Shown one piece after another: positions 7,913-16,236 of a stretch of DNA of 64,000 nucleotides; position 1 is the stretch's first letter, and every line of letters begins with the position of its first letter. The DNA lies in the NCBI RefSeq assembly GCF_030812675.1, contig NZ_JAUSTE010000004.1, positions 124,001-188,000 of the forward strand, written 5' to 3'. The position numbers were made by a program, and so were the translations under genes. A model generated the notes under the pieces. The model did no database searches. It was not told the DNA's origin and saw only the letters and a program-made list of their open reading frames with translations. Source of the DNA: Sinomonas atrocyanea (GTDB lineage Bacteria; Actinomycetota; Actinomycetes; Actinomycetales; Micrococcaceae).

Positions 7913-9517
7913 CTAGTGCGAGACCGCCTTCTCGGCGCCCACGCCGGTGAGCGACCGGACCTCCATCTCGGCCTGCTTGGCCGGATCCTCCCGCCGCTTG
8001 TCGAGGACGGTCCCGAGCCAGCCGAGGGCGAAGGCGAGCGGGATCGAGACGATGCCCGGGTTGCTCAGCGGGAACCACGCGAAGTGCGCGCCGGGGATCA
8101 TCGACGTCTTCGACCCGGAGACGACCGGCGAGAAGGCGATGAGCAGGACCGCCGAGGCCAGGCCGCCGTAGATGCTCCACAGCGCCCCCTGCGTGGTGAA
8201 CCTCTTCCAGAAGAGCGAGTAGAGGATCGTGGGCAGGTTGGCCGAGGCCGCCACCGCGAACGCGAGGGCCACGAGGAAGGCGACGTTCTGGCCGTTGGCG
8301 AAGATGCCCCCGACGATCGCGAAGAGGCCGATCACCACCACGGTGCGGCGGGCCACCTTGACCTCGGAGGCCGGGGTGGTCCTGCCCTTGGCGAGGACGT
8401 TGGCGTAGATGTCGTGGGCGAACGAGGCCGCCGCGGTGATGGTCAGGCCGGCCACGACCGCGAGGATCGTGGCGAACGCGACCGCCGAGATGAAGCCCAG
8501 CAGGAGCGGTCCGCCGAGCTGGAACGCGAGCAGCGGGGCCGCCGAATTGACCCCACCGGGGGCCTTCTTGATCGTGTCCGCGCCGATGAGCGCCGCCGCG
8601 CCGTACCCGAGCACGAGGGTGAAGAGGTAGAAGGCGCCGATGATCCAGATCGCCCACACGACCGACTTGCGGGCCTCCTTCGCGGTCGGCACGGTGTAGA
8701 AGCGCATGAGAACGTGGGGCAGCGCCGCGGTGCCGAGGACCAGCGCGAGGCCGAGCGAGACGAAGTCGAGCTTGGAGGTGCCGTCCTTGCCGTAGGCCAA
8801 GCCCGGGTTGAGCAGCTTCTCGCCGCCCGCGCCGGCGGTGTGGACCGCGCTGTCCAGCAGGGTGGAGAGGTTGAAGCCGTTGATCGCCAGCACCATGATC
8901 GTCATGACGAAGGCGCCCGCGATGAGCAGGATGGCCTTGATGATCTGCACCCAGGTGGTGCCCTTCATGCCGCCGAGGAGCACGTACATGATCATGAGCG
9001 CGCCGACCACGGTGATGACGACGGCCTGGCCGCCCCAGTCTGAGATGCCCAGGAGCAGCGCGATCAGGCCCCCGGCCCCCGCCATCTGGGCCAGGAGGTA
9101 GAAGAAGCACACCGCGAGGGTCGAGATCGCGGCCGCGATGCGCACGGGGCGCTCGCGGAGGCGGAACGCCAGGACGTCGGCCATGGTGAACTTGCCGGTG
9201 TTCCGCAGGAGCTCGGCGACGAGCAGGAGCGCGACGAGCCACGCCACGAGGAAGCCGATCGAGTAGAGGAACCCGTCGTAGCCGTTGACGGCGATCGCGC
9301 CGGTGATGCCCAGGAACGAGGCGGCGGAGAGGTAGTCGCCCGAGATGGCGGTGCCGTTCTGGCCGCCGGTGAAGGACCGGCCGCCGGCGTAGTAGTCGGC
9401 AGCGGTCTTGTTGTTCCTGCCGGCCCGGATCACGATCACGATCGTGACCGCGACGAACAGGGCGAAGATCGACATGTTGAGCCAGGTGCTGCTCTGCAGG
9501 CTTGCGGCGACGTTCAT
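7913..9517 (-). CDS. actP: Cation/acetate symporter (SSS family, ActP/MctC-like)
   Basis: 534 aa with about 13 hydrophobic helices. A sodium:solute symporter for short-chain monocarboxylates (acetate, pyruvate or propionate) in the cytoplasmic membrane. SSS hallmarks are seen: ADYYAGGRSFTGGQNGTAISGDYLSAASFLG near the N-terminus, GGMKGTTWVQ, and LPHVLMRFYTVPTAKEARKS typical of ActP. The start overlaps the DUF485 stop codon (ATGA), giving the yjcH-actP arrangement known from enterobacteria. A second, divergent SSS gene lies at 12.5 kb with a LytS/LytTR system between. The exact substrate cannot be read from the sequence. Confidence 0.93.
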   Translation of the reverse strand: MNVAASLQSSTWLNMSIFALFVAVTIVIVIRAGRNNKTAADYYAGGRSFTGGQNGTAISGDYLSAASFLGITGAIAVNGYDGFLYSIGFLVAWLVALLLVAELLRNTGKFTMADVLAFRLRERPVRIAAAISTLAVCFFYLLAQMAGAGGLIALLLGISDWGGQAVVITVVGALMIMYVLLGGMKGTTWVQIIKAILLIAGAFVMTIMVLAINGFNLSTLLDSAVHTAGAGGEKLLNPGLAYGKDGTSKLDFVSLGLALVLGTAALPHVLMRFYTVPTAKEARKSVVWAIWIIGAFYLFTLVLGYGAAALIGADTIKKAPGGVNSAAPLLAFQLGGPLLLGFISAVAFATILAVVAGLTITAAASFAHDIYANVLAKGRTTPASEVKVARRTVVVIGLFAIVGGIFANGQNVAFLVALAFAVAASANLPTILYSLFWKRFTTQGALWSIYGGLASAVLLIAFSPVVSGSKTSMIPGAHFAWFPLSNPGIVSIPLAFALGWLGTVLDKRREDPAKQAEMEVRSLTGVGAEKAVSH

Positions 9518-9927
9518 CGGGTGCTCTCCTCCTCGCGGCCCGCGGCGTGGGCCCCCGGCGACGCCTCGCCCGGCTCGAGCTCGCCGCGTTCGATCTCGCC
9601 GCGGATGGCCTCCGCTGCCGGATCGAGCTTCTTGTTGGCGTGGTGGACGTACCAGGCGGTGATGCCGAACGTGGTCACGAACTGCGCCAGGCCGAGCACG
9701 AGGCCGACCGTGATGCTGCCGGCCAGCCTGATCGACATGAAGTCGTGCGCGTAGTCCGCCAGCAGGACGTACAGGAAGTACCAGAGCAGGAACGCTCCGG
9801 CGATCGGGAACACGAAGCTGCGGTGGCTCGCGCGCAGCGCGCGGAACTCGTCGCTGGCCTGGACCAGCTGGAAGTCCGGGTGCGGGGCCGTGCCGGCCCT
9901 CGCGTCCCGGGGGGCGTCGTTGCCCAT
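9514..9927 (-). CDS. DUF485 membrane protein, ActP partner (YjcH-like)
   Basis: 137 aa. Two transmembrane helices (about 43-63 and 76-100) are flanked by the DUF485 signature (RASHRSFVFPIAGAFLLWYF ... YAHDFMSIR). The C-terminus is charged. DUF485 proteins accompany ActP-type symporters and are thought to help their assembly or activity. A strong AGGAGG lies 5 nt before ATG 9927, and the gene is translationally coupled to actP. A CRP-like palindrome sits 42-57 bp upstream of the start. Confidence 0.9.
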   Translation of the reverse strand: MGNDAPRDARAGTAPHPDFQLVQASDEFRALRASHRSFVFPIAGAFLLWYFLYVLLADYAHDFMSIRLAGSITVGLVLGLAQFVTTFGITAWYVHHANKKLDPAAEAIRGEIERGELEPGEASPGAHAAGREEESTR

Positions 9928-9968
9928 GGGTCCTCCTGACGTTGGCCGGCGCGGGTGCCCGGCGGATG

Positions 9969-9984
9969 CGTGATGCACATCACT
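9969..9984. promoter_or_regulatory. CRP/GlxR-type operator upstream of DUF485-actP
   Basis: CGTGA-TGCACA-TCACT matches 8 of the 10 half-site positions of TGTGA-N6-TCACA, with perfect 6-bp arms GTGATG/CATCAC. It lies 42 bp upstream of the DUF485 start and about 125 bp upstream of the divergent sensor kinase gene. Confidence 0.55.
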
Positions 9985-10096
9985 TTTGCGCCCCTCGGGA
10001 CCCCCCAGCCAGAGCCCCGCGGCGGGCAAGCGCCGAGCGGCCTCCTGCCTGCGCCGAACGGCGCCGCGCCCACGCCGAGCGGCTGCCGCGGGCGGC

Positions 10097-10108
10097 TAGC
10101 CTTGCATC
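10097..10108 (+). promoter_or_regulatory. Leaderless-type promoter of the sensor kinase
   Basis: TAGCCT (10097-10102) ends 6 nt before ATG 10109, and no ribosome-binding site precedes the ATG. Confidence 0.5.
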
Positions 10109-11329
10109 ATGTCTCCCGACACCCTCACGCTCGCCGTGCTGGCCCTCGTGCTGGCCGCGGGCGTGGCGGTGGGCGCAGTCGCATGGCGGACGCGGGGAGC
10201 GCGCCGGGAGTTCGGCAGCGACGCCGAGCGGGCCAGCTACACGATCCTGCACTCGGCCGCCCAGGCAGGCCGGTCCCTGCGCGGGGGTCTCGGCCCCGAG
10301 GGCGCAGCGAAGGCCGCGCACCACCTGCGCTCCATGCTCGGCGCCCCCGCGCTGGCCCTGACCGACGATTCCCGCCTGCTGGCCTGGGACGGCGAGAGCC
10401 CGGCGCATGCGGGGGCGGTGATGGCCTTGGCCGCGAAGACGCTCGCCCACGGACGCGCCCGAGTGGCGGACGCCGACGAGCTCGACTGCTCGGCGGTGGG
10501 CTGCGCCGAGGCGGACTGCCGGCTGCGCGGAGCCGTCGTCGCGCCCGTCCGCGCCGGAACCCGCGTGATCGGCACCGTCGTGGCCTTCTCCCCCTCCGCG
10601 GGCGCCGGACTCGTGCGGGCCACGCGCGAGGTGGCGGACTGGGTGGCCACGCAGGCCGAGCTCGCCGAGCTGGACAGGTCCCGGACGCTGCTCATGGAGG
10701 CCGAGGTGCGCGCGCTGCGGGCGCAGATCAGCCCGCACTTCATCTACAACGCACTCACCGCGATCGCCTCGTACATCCTCACCGATCCGGCACGGGCGCG
10801 GGAGCTCGTCGTCGAGTTCGCCGACTTCACCCGGTACTCGTTCCGCCGGCACGGCGACTTCACGACGCTCGCCGAGGAGCTGAAGAGCATCGACCAGTAC
10901 CTCCTGCTCGAGCGGGCCCGCTTCGGCGAGCGGCTCCAGGTGAGCCTGCGCATCGCTCCGGAGGTCCTCGGCGTGCCCATCCCCTTCCTGAGCCTCCAGC
11001 CGCTGGTCGAGAACGCGGTGCGCCACGGCCTCGAGGCCCGGGAGGGAACGGGCCACATCAGCATCACCGCCGAGGACTCCCCGCACGAGGCGCTCGTGCA
11101 GATCGAGGACGACGGCGCGGGCATGGACCCGGAGCGGCTCCGCGAGGTCCTCGCGGGCCGCGCCGGCGGGATCCACGTGGGCCTGCGGAACGTGGACGCC
11201 CGGCTGCGGCAGGTGTACGGGGACGACCACGGCCTCGTCATCGAGACCGCCCCCGGACACGGCACGCTCGTGACCCTGCGCGTCCCCAAGTCGCAGCCGG
11301 AGCACGTGGTGCGGCCGCCGATAGACTGA
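10109..11329 (+). CDS. LytS/BtsS-type sensor histidine kinase
   Basis: 406 aa. One N-terminal membrane helix (about 6-27) precedes a GAF-like sensory region of ~150 residues with three cysteines in 13 residues (DCSAVGCAEADC, about 130-143), an unusual cluster that could bind metal or sense redox. Then comes the His_kinase (PF06580) block ALRAQISPHFIYNALTAI with phospho-acceptor H210, and an HATPase domain (LQPLVENAVRHGLE, IEDDGAGMD, GLRNVDARLRQVYG). The LytTR regulator follows immediately, and the pair sits between two SSS symporter modules. It resembles nutrient-sensing BtsS/YpdA kinases that control pyruvate uptake. The ligand is inferred only from this context. Confidence 0.9.
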   Translation: MSPDTLTLAVLALVLAAGVAVGAVAWRTRGARREFGSDAERASYTILHSAAQAGRSLRGGLGPEGAAKAAHHLRSMLGAPALALTDDSRLLAWDGESPAHAGAVMALAAKTLAHGRARVADADELDCSAVGCAEADCRLRGAVVAPVRAGTRVIGTVVAFSPSAGAGLVRATREVADWVATQAELAELDRSRTLLMEAEVRALRAQISPHFIYNALTAIASYILTDPARARELVVEFADFTRYSFRRHGDFTTLAEELKSIDQYLLLERARFGERLQVSLRIAPEVLGVPIPFLSLQPLVENAVRHGLEAREGTGHISITAEDSPHEALVQIEDDGAGMDPERLREVLAGRAGGIHVGLRNVDARLRQVYGDDHGLVIETAPGHGTLVTLRVPKSQPEHVVRPPID

Positions 11330-11334
11330 GCCGC
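11322..11334 (+). promoter_or_regulatory. Possible internal leaderless promoter of the LytTR regulator
   Basis: TAGACT (11322-11327) ends 7 nt before ATG 11335 and overlaps the last codons of the kinase gene. Confidence 0.4.
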
Positions 11335-12066
11335 ATGATCAGTGCCCTCGTCGTGGACGACGAGCTGCCGGCGGTGCAGGAGCTGACGTACCTGCTGGGC
11401 CGCGACGACCGCGTCGGCGCCATCCACTCGGCGACCTCCGGGACCGAGGCCCTCAAGGTCCTCGAGCGCGAGGAGGTCGATGCCCTCTTCCTCGACATCC
11501 ACATGCCCGGCCTGAGCGGGCTCGAGCTGGCCGGGGTGATCGCCCGCTTCGCCGCGCCGCCCGCCGTCGTCTTCGTCACCGCCGACGACGACCATGCCCT
11601 CGAGGCATTCGACCTCGCCGCCGTCGACTACCTCCTCAAGCCCGTCCGGCCCGAGCGGCTCGAGCGGTGCGTGGGGCGCATCGTCGAAGCGCGCGAGGGC
11701 GCGCGGGGCGCCCAGGCGGACGCACCCGAGATCATCACGGTCGAGCAGGGCGGGGTCACCCGGATGATCCGCCGGGACGATGTGGCCTTCGTGCAGGCCC
11801 AGGGCGACTATGCGCGCCTGCACACGCCCGAGGGCACCTACCTCGTGCGGGTCCCGCTGACGGACCTGGAGCGGCAGTGGGGCGGCGCCGGCTTCGTGCG
11901 GATCCACCGTTCCTACCTCGTGGCCATGGACGCGGTGCAGCAGCTGCGGCTCGGCGGCCCGCAGCCGACCGTTCTGGCCGGCGGCTCGGAGCTCCCCGTG
12001 AGCCGGCGCTGCCTGCCCGGGCTGCGTGAGCGGCTCGCCGCGGGCCGGATCCGGCCGCGGCCGTGA
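11335..12066 (+). CDS. LytTR-family response regulator
   Basis: 243 aa. The receiver domain is at about 1-120 with the acidic pair VVDDE, phospho-acceptor D54 (LFLDIHMPG) and conserved lysine in DYLLKPVRP. The LytTR DNA-binding domain is at about 135-237 (VAFVQAQGDYARLHTPEG, RIHRSYLVAMDAVQ). It is transcribed after the LytS-type kinase. Its 3' end overlaps the next GTG start, so the small membrane protein and SSS symporter behind it are probably part of its operon and its targets. Confidence 0.93.
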   Translation: MISALVVDDELPAVQELTYLLGRDDRVGAIHSATSGTEALKVLEREEVDALFLDIHMPGLSGLELAGVIARFAAPPAVVFVTADDDHALEAFDLAAVDYLLKPVRPERLERCVGRIVEAREGARGAQADAPEIITVEQGGVTRMIRRDDVAFVQAQGDYARLHTPEGTYLVRVPLTDLERQWGGAGFVRIHRSYLVAMDAVQQLRLGGPQPTVLAGGSELPVSRRCLPGLRERLAAGRIRPRP

Positions 12067-12461
12067 CGGCTCCCGGGGCCGGGGACCGGCGGATCGACCG
12101 CTCGCGGCGGGTGCGCGTGACCGCGCCCGCCTCGAGTGCCGCGAGCGCGCCCCGCACGCCGCCGCTCTCGCGGGAGGTGGCAGAGCAGTCGGAGCTCGGC
12201 GGCGTGGTGCTGCGCTCGCTCCTGCGCTCCCAGTTCCGCCTGGCGGCACTCGTGGCGGGGGCCTTCCTCACCGCGGTGGCCGCGCTCTGGATCATCTCGG
12301 ATGCCGCCGGGGACCTGCCCTGGCTGCCGGGGGTCCCCCTCGTGTGGCTGCTGATCGGGGCGCTGCCCTACCCGGCCGCCCTCGTCGCGGCGGTGGCCTA
12401 CTACCGGGCCGCGAACCGCACGGAGCAGCGCTACGCCGAACTCCTCGAGGACCACCCGTGA
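12063..12461 (+). CDS. Small two-helix membrane protein paired with SSS symporter
   Basis: 132 aa. GTG at 12063 overlaps the regulator stop codon. A charged N-terminus of ~60 residues is followed by two transmembrane helices (about 58-80 and 90-112) and a short charged tail (RTEQRYAELLEDHP). The position, size and two-helix layout mimic the DUF485 protein in front of actP at 9.5 kb, and it is coupled to the downstream symporter by GTGA overlap. The sequence itself is divergent. I infer a symporter accessory subunit. Confidence 0.75.
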   Translation: MTAPGAGDRRIDRSRRVRVTAPASSAASAPRTPPLSREVAEQSELGGVVLRSLLRSQFRLAALVAGAFLTAVAALWIISDAAGDLPWLPGVPLVWLLIGALPYPAALVAAVAYYRAANRTEQRYAELLEDHP

Positions 12462-13939
12462 CGCCGGCCATCGGCCTCGCGGCCCTCGGCGCCGTGGCGG
12501 CCGCGACCGTCCTCGTGGGCTTCTACGGACTGCGGATCTCCCGCACGACCAGCGACTTCTACGTCGCCTCCCGCACGGTGCGCCCCTGGTGGAACGCGTC
12601 CGCCATCGGCGGGGAGTACCTCTCGGCGGCGAGCTTCCTGGGCGTGGCGGGGCTCATCATGGTCAGCGGATCGCAGGCCCTGTGGTACCCGGTGGGCTAC
12701 ACCGCCGGCTTCCTCATGCTCCTGCTGTTCGTCGCCGCGCCCCTGCGCCGCTCCGGGGCGTACACGATCCCCGACTTCACCGCAGCCAGGCTCGGCTCGC
12801 TCGCGGCCCGGCGCACCACGAGCGTCCTGGTGGTCCTGATCGGCTGGCTCTACATCATCCCGCAGCTGCAGGGGGCGGCGCTCGCGGTGCGGATCACCAC
12901 GGGGCTGCCCGGCTGGGCTGGCTCGGCGGCCGTGGTCGCCGTCGTCGTCCTCGCGGTCATGCTCGGCGGCATGCGCTCGATCACGTTCGTGCAGGCGTTC
13001 CAGTTCTGGCTCAAGCTCGCGTGCCTCGCCGTCCCTGCGGTGTTCCTGGCGCTGCTGGTCGCCGGCCGCGGGCTGCCGGGCGCCGGCTCCGAAGCGCTCG
13101 CGGCCCTCTCTGCCGCGCCGGGGACGTCCGACGGCGGCTACCGCACCTTCTCGCTGCTGCTCGCCCTGCTCTTCGGGACGCTGGGACTCCCCCACGTCCT
13201 CGTCCGCTTCTACACCAACCCGGACGGGGTCACGGCCCGGAGGACCACCGTGATCGTGCTCGGGCTGCTGACGGTGTTCTACATCTTCCCCACCGCCGTG
13301 GGCCTCATCGGCCGGATCGCGGCGCCCGACCTCGCCTCGCAGGGGGACGCCCTGGCGATCCTCCTGCCCGAGCGGCTGCTCGCCGGCCCACTCGGGACCG
13401 CGCTCTCGGCGCTCGTGCTCGCCGGCGCGATGGCCGCCTTCCTGTCCACGACCTCGGGGCTGCTCGTCTCGGTGGCGGGGGTCATCAGCCAGGAGCTGTT
13501 CGGAGGCAGCGTGCGCGGCTTCAGGACGGCCGCGGCGTTCTCGGCCCTCGTTCCGCTCCTCCTGGCGCTCGGCATGGGGGGCCAGGGCCTCGCGGGGAGC
13601 GTCGGGCTCGTGTTCGCCTTCACGGCCTCGACCATCTGCCCCCTGCTCGTGCTGGGCATCTGGTGGCGGCGCCTGACCCCGGCGGGCGCCATCGCCGGGA
13701 TGACCGTCGGGGCCGTCGCGTGCGGCGGGGCGCTCGTGGCCTCCGCCGCCCTCGGCGCGGGCATCTGGGGGGACGCTGCGCGTGCCTCCGCCGTGGCCGT
13801 CGCGTGCGCCCAGCCGGCGGCCTGGACGGTGCCGCTCGCGTTCGCGGTGATGATCGTCGTCTCGCGCGCGAGCAGGCGCAGCGTCCCGCGGGGCGCGGAC
13901 CGCTTCCTCGTGCGGCTCCACTCCCCCGAGCCGCGCTGA
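12458..13939 (+). CDS. SSS-family monocarboxylate symporter (second copy)
   Basis: 493 aa with about 13 membrane helices. SSS motifs include TSDFYVASRTVRPWWNASAI, GGEYLSAASFLGVAG, LGGMRSITFVQAFQ and LGLPHVLVRFYTNPDGVTARR, the same family as actP at 7.9 kb but clearly divergent. The loops are shorter and the C-terminus lacks the Lys-rich tail. The GTG start overlaps the preceding gene. Context (LytS/LytTR system upstream in the same operon) suggests inducible uptake of pyruvate, lactate or acetate. The substrate is unknown. Confidence 0.9.
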   Translation: MTPAIGLAALGAVAAATVLVGFYGLRISRTTSDFYVASRTVRPWWNASAIGGEYLSAASFLGVAGLIMVSGSQALWYPVGYTAGFLMLLLFVAAPLRRSGAYTIPDFTAARLGSLAARRTTSVLVVLIGWLYIIPQLQGAALAVRITTGLPGWAGSAAVVAVVVLAVMLGGMRSITFVQAFQFWLKLACLAVPAVFLALLVAGRGLPGAGSEALAALSAAPGTSDGGYRTFSLLLALLFGTLGLPHVLVRFYTNPDGVTARRTTVIVLGLLTVFYIFPTAVGLIGRIAAPDLASQGDALAILLPERLLAGPLGTALSALVLAGAMAAFLSTTSGLLVSVAGVISQELFGGSVRGFRTAAAFSALVPLLLALGMGGQGLAGSVGLVFAFTASTICPLLVLGIWWRRLTPAGAIAGMTVGAVACGGALVASAALGAGIWGDAARASAVAVACAQPAAWTVPLAFAVMIVVSRASRRSVPRGADRFLVRLHSPEPR

Positions 13940-13980
13940 GGCGACCGGGCAGCGTGCGGCGGCCGGCCGGCGTCGTGCGT

Positions 13981-14556
13981 CTAGTCGATGGCGGCGATGA
14001 GCTCGACGGCGCGGTCGAGGAAGGCATCCACCTGCGTCTCCTCGTAGCCCTCCTGGCCCGTGACGGTGCGGAACACGGCCGTGCGCACCTCGTCCGCCGT
14101 CATCGGCGAGCCGTGCTCGAGGTAGTCGAGGAGCCGCACGCACAGGCTGTCGACGTCCTCGACGTGGTAGCTGGGGGCCTTCGGGCTCGACGGGCGGCGG
14201 AACCGCTCGCCGTCGGCGCGCACGAGCCTGCCGCGGAGGACCCCGGCGAGCTGTCCGATCTCGCGCAGCCAGACGTCCTCGCCCGAATGCTGGATCAGCT
14301 CGTCCCGCTCCCGCCGGGCGAAGGCGTCCTCGAGGCGGTCCAGGGCGGCGTCGACCTCGGTGGCGTCGTAGCCGCCGCGGACGGCGTCGAACGAGACCGT
14401 CCGGACGTCGTGGCTCGTCACCGCCGGCGCGGACGGGTCCTCGAGGAAGTCCCGCGCCGCCGACATGAACTTCTCAACCTGCTTGGGGCTGTAGCCCAGG
14501 TCGCCGCGGCCGACCCGATCGAACCCTGCCGCCGCGCTGTCCTCGGTGTGCGCCAC
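13981..14556 (-). CDS. DivIVA-domain protein
   Basis: 191 aa. It contains three short DivIVA-type repeats: GYSPKQVEKFMSAARDFLED near the N-terminus, GGYDATEVDAALDRLEDAF in the middle and GYEETQVDAFLDRAVELI at the C-terminus. These match the DivIVA-domain repeats (TIGR03543/03544 type) found in actinobacterial proteins with unassigned roles near growth or division genes. I chose GTG 14556 because AGAGAGGA lies 9 nt upstream; an in-frame ATG further up has no such site. It lies 52 bp downstream of cdsA on the same strand, so co-transcription with the phospholipid/translation cluster is likely. Confidence 0.85.
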   Translation of the reverse strand: MAHTEDSAAAGFDRVGRGDLGYSPKQVEKFMSAARDFLEDPSAPAVTSHDVRTVSFDAVRGGYDATEVDAALDRLEDAFARRERDELIQHSGEDVWLREIGQLAGVLRGRLVRADGERFRRPSSPKAPSYHVEDVDSLCVRLLDYLEHGSPMTADEVRTAVFRTVTGQEGYEETQVDAFLDRAVELIAAID

Positions 14557-14608
14557 GTGTGTGCGTCCTCTCTGGAGTGCTCGAAAGACCATCATGGGAA
14601 CCTGCCGG

Positions 14609-15571
14609 CTAGGAGCTCGGCAGGAGACTGAAGACGAGGAACGCCGCCGGGGTGGCGAAGAGGATCGAATCGAGGCGATCCATCATGCCGCCGTGGCCTG
14701 GCAGGATGCTGCTCATGTCCTTGATCCCCAGCTCGCGCTTGACCATGGACTCGGCGAGGTCGCCGGCGGTCGCGGCGCCGACCATGACGACCGCGAGGAC
14801 GAGGCCCTCCCACCAGGGCCGGCCCAGCAGGAGGACAGCCCCGAGCACGCCGACGGCCATCGCCCCGCCCACCGAGCCCGCGAAGCCCTCCCAGGACTTC
14901 TTCGGGCTGATCTTGGGGGCCATCGGGTGGCGGCCGAGGCTCGCGCCCACGATGTAGCCGAACGTGTCATTGGCCACGACGAGAAGGAGGGTCAGTGCGA
15001 GCTCGAGGGTGGCGGGGGGCACCGCGCCGCTCAGCCACAGGCCGAGCCCAGGCGGCGGCGTGGTGGCGTGCAGCGGGAGCACCGCGTACCCGAGGAGGAA
15101 GGGGATCCACAGGACCACGAAGACCCCCGCGAAGACGCCCCGCGCTGCCCCTGCGGGGTGCTCGAGGCTCTGCCACAGGAGCACGGCCGCGCAGCTGGCG
15201 AGGAGCGCGAACAGCTGTGCCTCCTGGCCGCCGAAGTAGGCCGTGGCGGGGATCGCCACCGCCGCCGCCAGCACCGGCACGACCGGGATCCGGGTCCCGT
15301 GCGTCTCGAGCGCCCGGTACACCTCCCAGACACCCAGCAGGGCCGCTGAGACGGCGATCAGCACGAAGCCCAGAGGCCACAGGAACAGGCCCGCGAGCAG
15401 GATGATGAGCAGGGCGAGGCCCACCGAGATGGCGGCGGGCAGGTTCCGGCCGGCCCGCGAGAGCGGCTTGGGCTTGCGGTCGCGGCGCAGTCCGGGGAGC
15501 CCGCCCCCCGGCACGTGTCCGTCTGAGGAGGGGGGCCCCGGGCTCGGTGCGTCGGGCTGGGGCGCGCTCAT
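14609..15571 (-). CDS. cdsA: Phosphatidate cytidylyltransferase
   Basis: 320 aa. It makes CDP-diacylglycerol from phosphatidate and CTP, the precursor for PI, PG and cardiolipin. The N-terminal ~45 residues are Pro/Gly-rich and soluble; about eight membrane helices follow. The CdsA signature is complete near the C-terminus (SMVKRELGIKDMSS then LPGHGGMMDRLD), as is the SPKKSWEGFAGS block. The ATG at 15571 overlaps the frr stop by one base (TGATG), so expression is coupled to ribosome recycling factor, as in other actinobacteria. Confidence 0.95.
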   Translation of the reverse strand: MSAPQPDAPSPGPPSSDGHVPGGGLPGLRRDRKPKPLSRAGRNLPAAISVGLALLIILLAGLFLWPLGFVLIAVSAALLGVWEVYRALETHGTRIPVVPVLAAAVAIPATAYFGGQEAQLFALLASCAAVLLWQSLEHPAGAARGVFAGVFVVLWIPFLLGYAVLPLHATTPPPGLGLWLSGAVPPATLELALTLLLVVANDTFGYIVGASLGRHPMAPKISPKKSWEGFAGSVGGAMAVGVLGAVLLLGRPWWEGLVLAVVMVGAATAGDLAESMVKRELGIKDMSSILPGHGGMMDRLDSILFATPAAFLVFSLLPSS

Positions 15572-16128
15572 CAGACTTCGAGCAGCTCGGCTTCCTTGCG
15601 CTTGACGAGGTCTTCGACCGCATCGACGTGCTTCTTGGTGAGCGAGTCGAGCTCCTTCTCACCGCGCACGCCGTCGTCCTCGCCGACCTCGCCGTCCTTG
15701 ACGAGCTTGTCGAGGGACTCCTTGGCCTTGCGGCGGATGCTGCGGATCGAGACCTTGGCGTCCTCGCCCTTGCCCTTGACGATCTTCACGTACTCCTTGC
15801 GGCGCTCCTGGGTGAGCTCGGGCAGGACCACGCGGATCACGTTGCCGTCGTTGGACGGGTTGGCGCCGACCTCGGAGTCGCTGAGCGCCTTCTCGACGTC
15901 GCGCAGGGCGCTCTTGTCGTACGGGGTGATGAGGATCGTGCGGGCGTCCGAGACCTGGAAGGAGGCCAGCTGCTGCAGCGGCGTGGGCGTGCCGTAGTAG
16001 TCCACCATGACCTTCGCGTACAGCGCGGGGTTGGCGCGGCCCGTCCGGATCGACGCGAAGTCCTCCTTGGCCACCTCGACCGCCTTCTCCATCTTCTCGG
16101 TGGCTTCGAGCAGGGTCTCTTCGATCAC
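15571..16128 (-). CDS. frr: Ribosome recycling factor
   Basis: 185 aa, exact family length. It splits post-termination 70S complexes together with EF-G. The N-terminal helix ([23 protein letters not shown]), the conserved [10 protein letters not shown] and [14 protein letters not shown] blocks, and the C-terminal helical hairpin ([20 protein letters not shown]) are all intact. It lies downstream of pyrH, separated by a GC-rich hairpin, and upstream of cdsA with overlapping stop/start. Confidence 0.97.
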   Translation of the reverse strand: MIEETLLEATEKMEKAVEVAKEDFASIRTGRANPALYAKVMVDYYGTPTPLQQLASFQVSDARTILITPYDKSALRDVEKALSDSEVGANPSNDGNVIRVVLPELTQERRKEYVKIVKGKGEDAKVSIRSIRRKAKESLDKLVKDGEVGEDDGVRGEKELDSLTKKHVDAVEDLVKRKEAELLEV

Positions 16129-16161
16129 GTCGCACTCCTTGTGGACTTCGTTTGCAGCGTA

Positions 16162-16199
16162 CGGCGGGGGCCGGGCGCGCGGCGCCGGCCCCCGCCGTC
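16162..16199 (-). terminator. Strong hairpin between pyrH and frr
   Basis: Perfect 14-bp inverted repeat (16162-16175 with 16186-16199, ACGGCGGGGGCCGG and complement) in the 108-bp pyrH-frr gap. No T-run follows, so it may act as a partial terminator or mRNA-processing element that sets the frr:pyrH ratio. Confidence 0.6.
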
Positions 16200-16236
16200 G
16201 GGGACTAGGAACATCCTAGCCGCATGTCGGCGGCGC

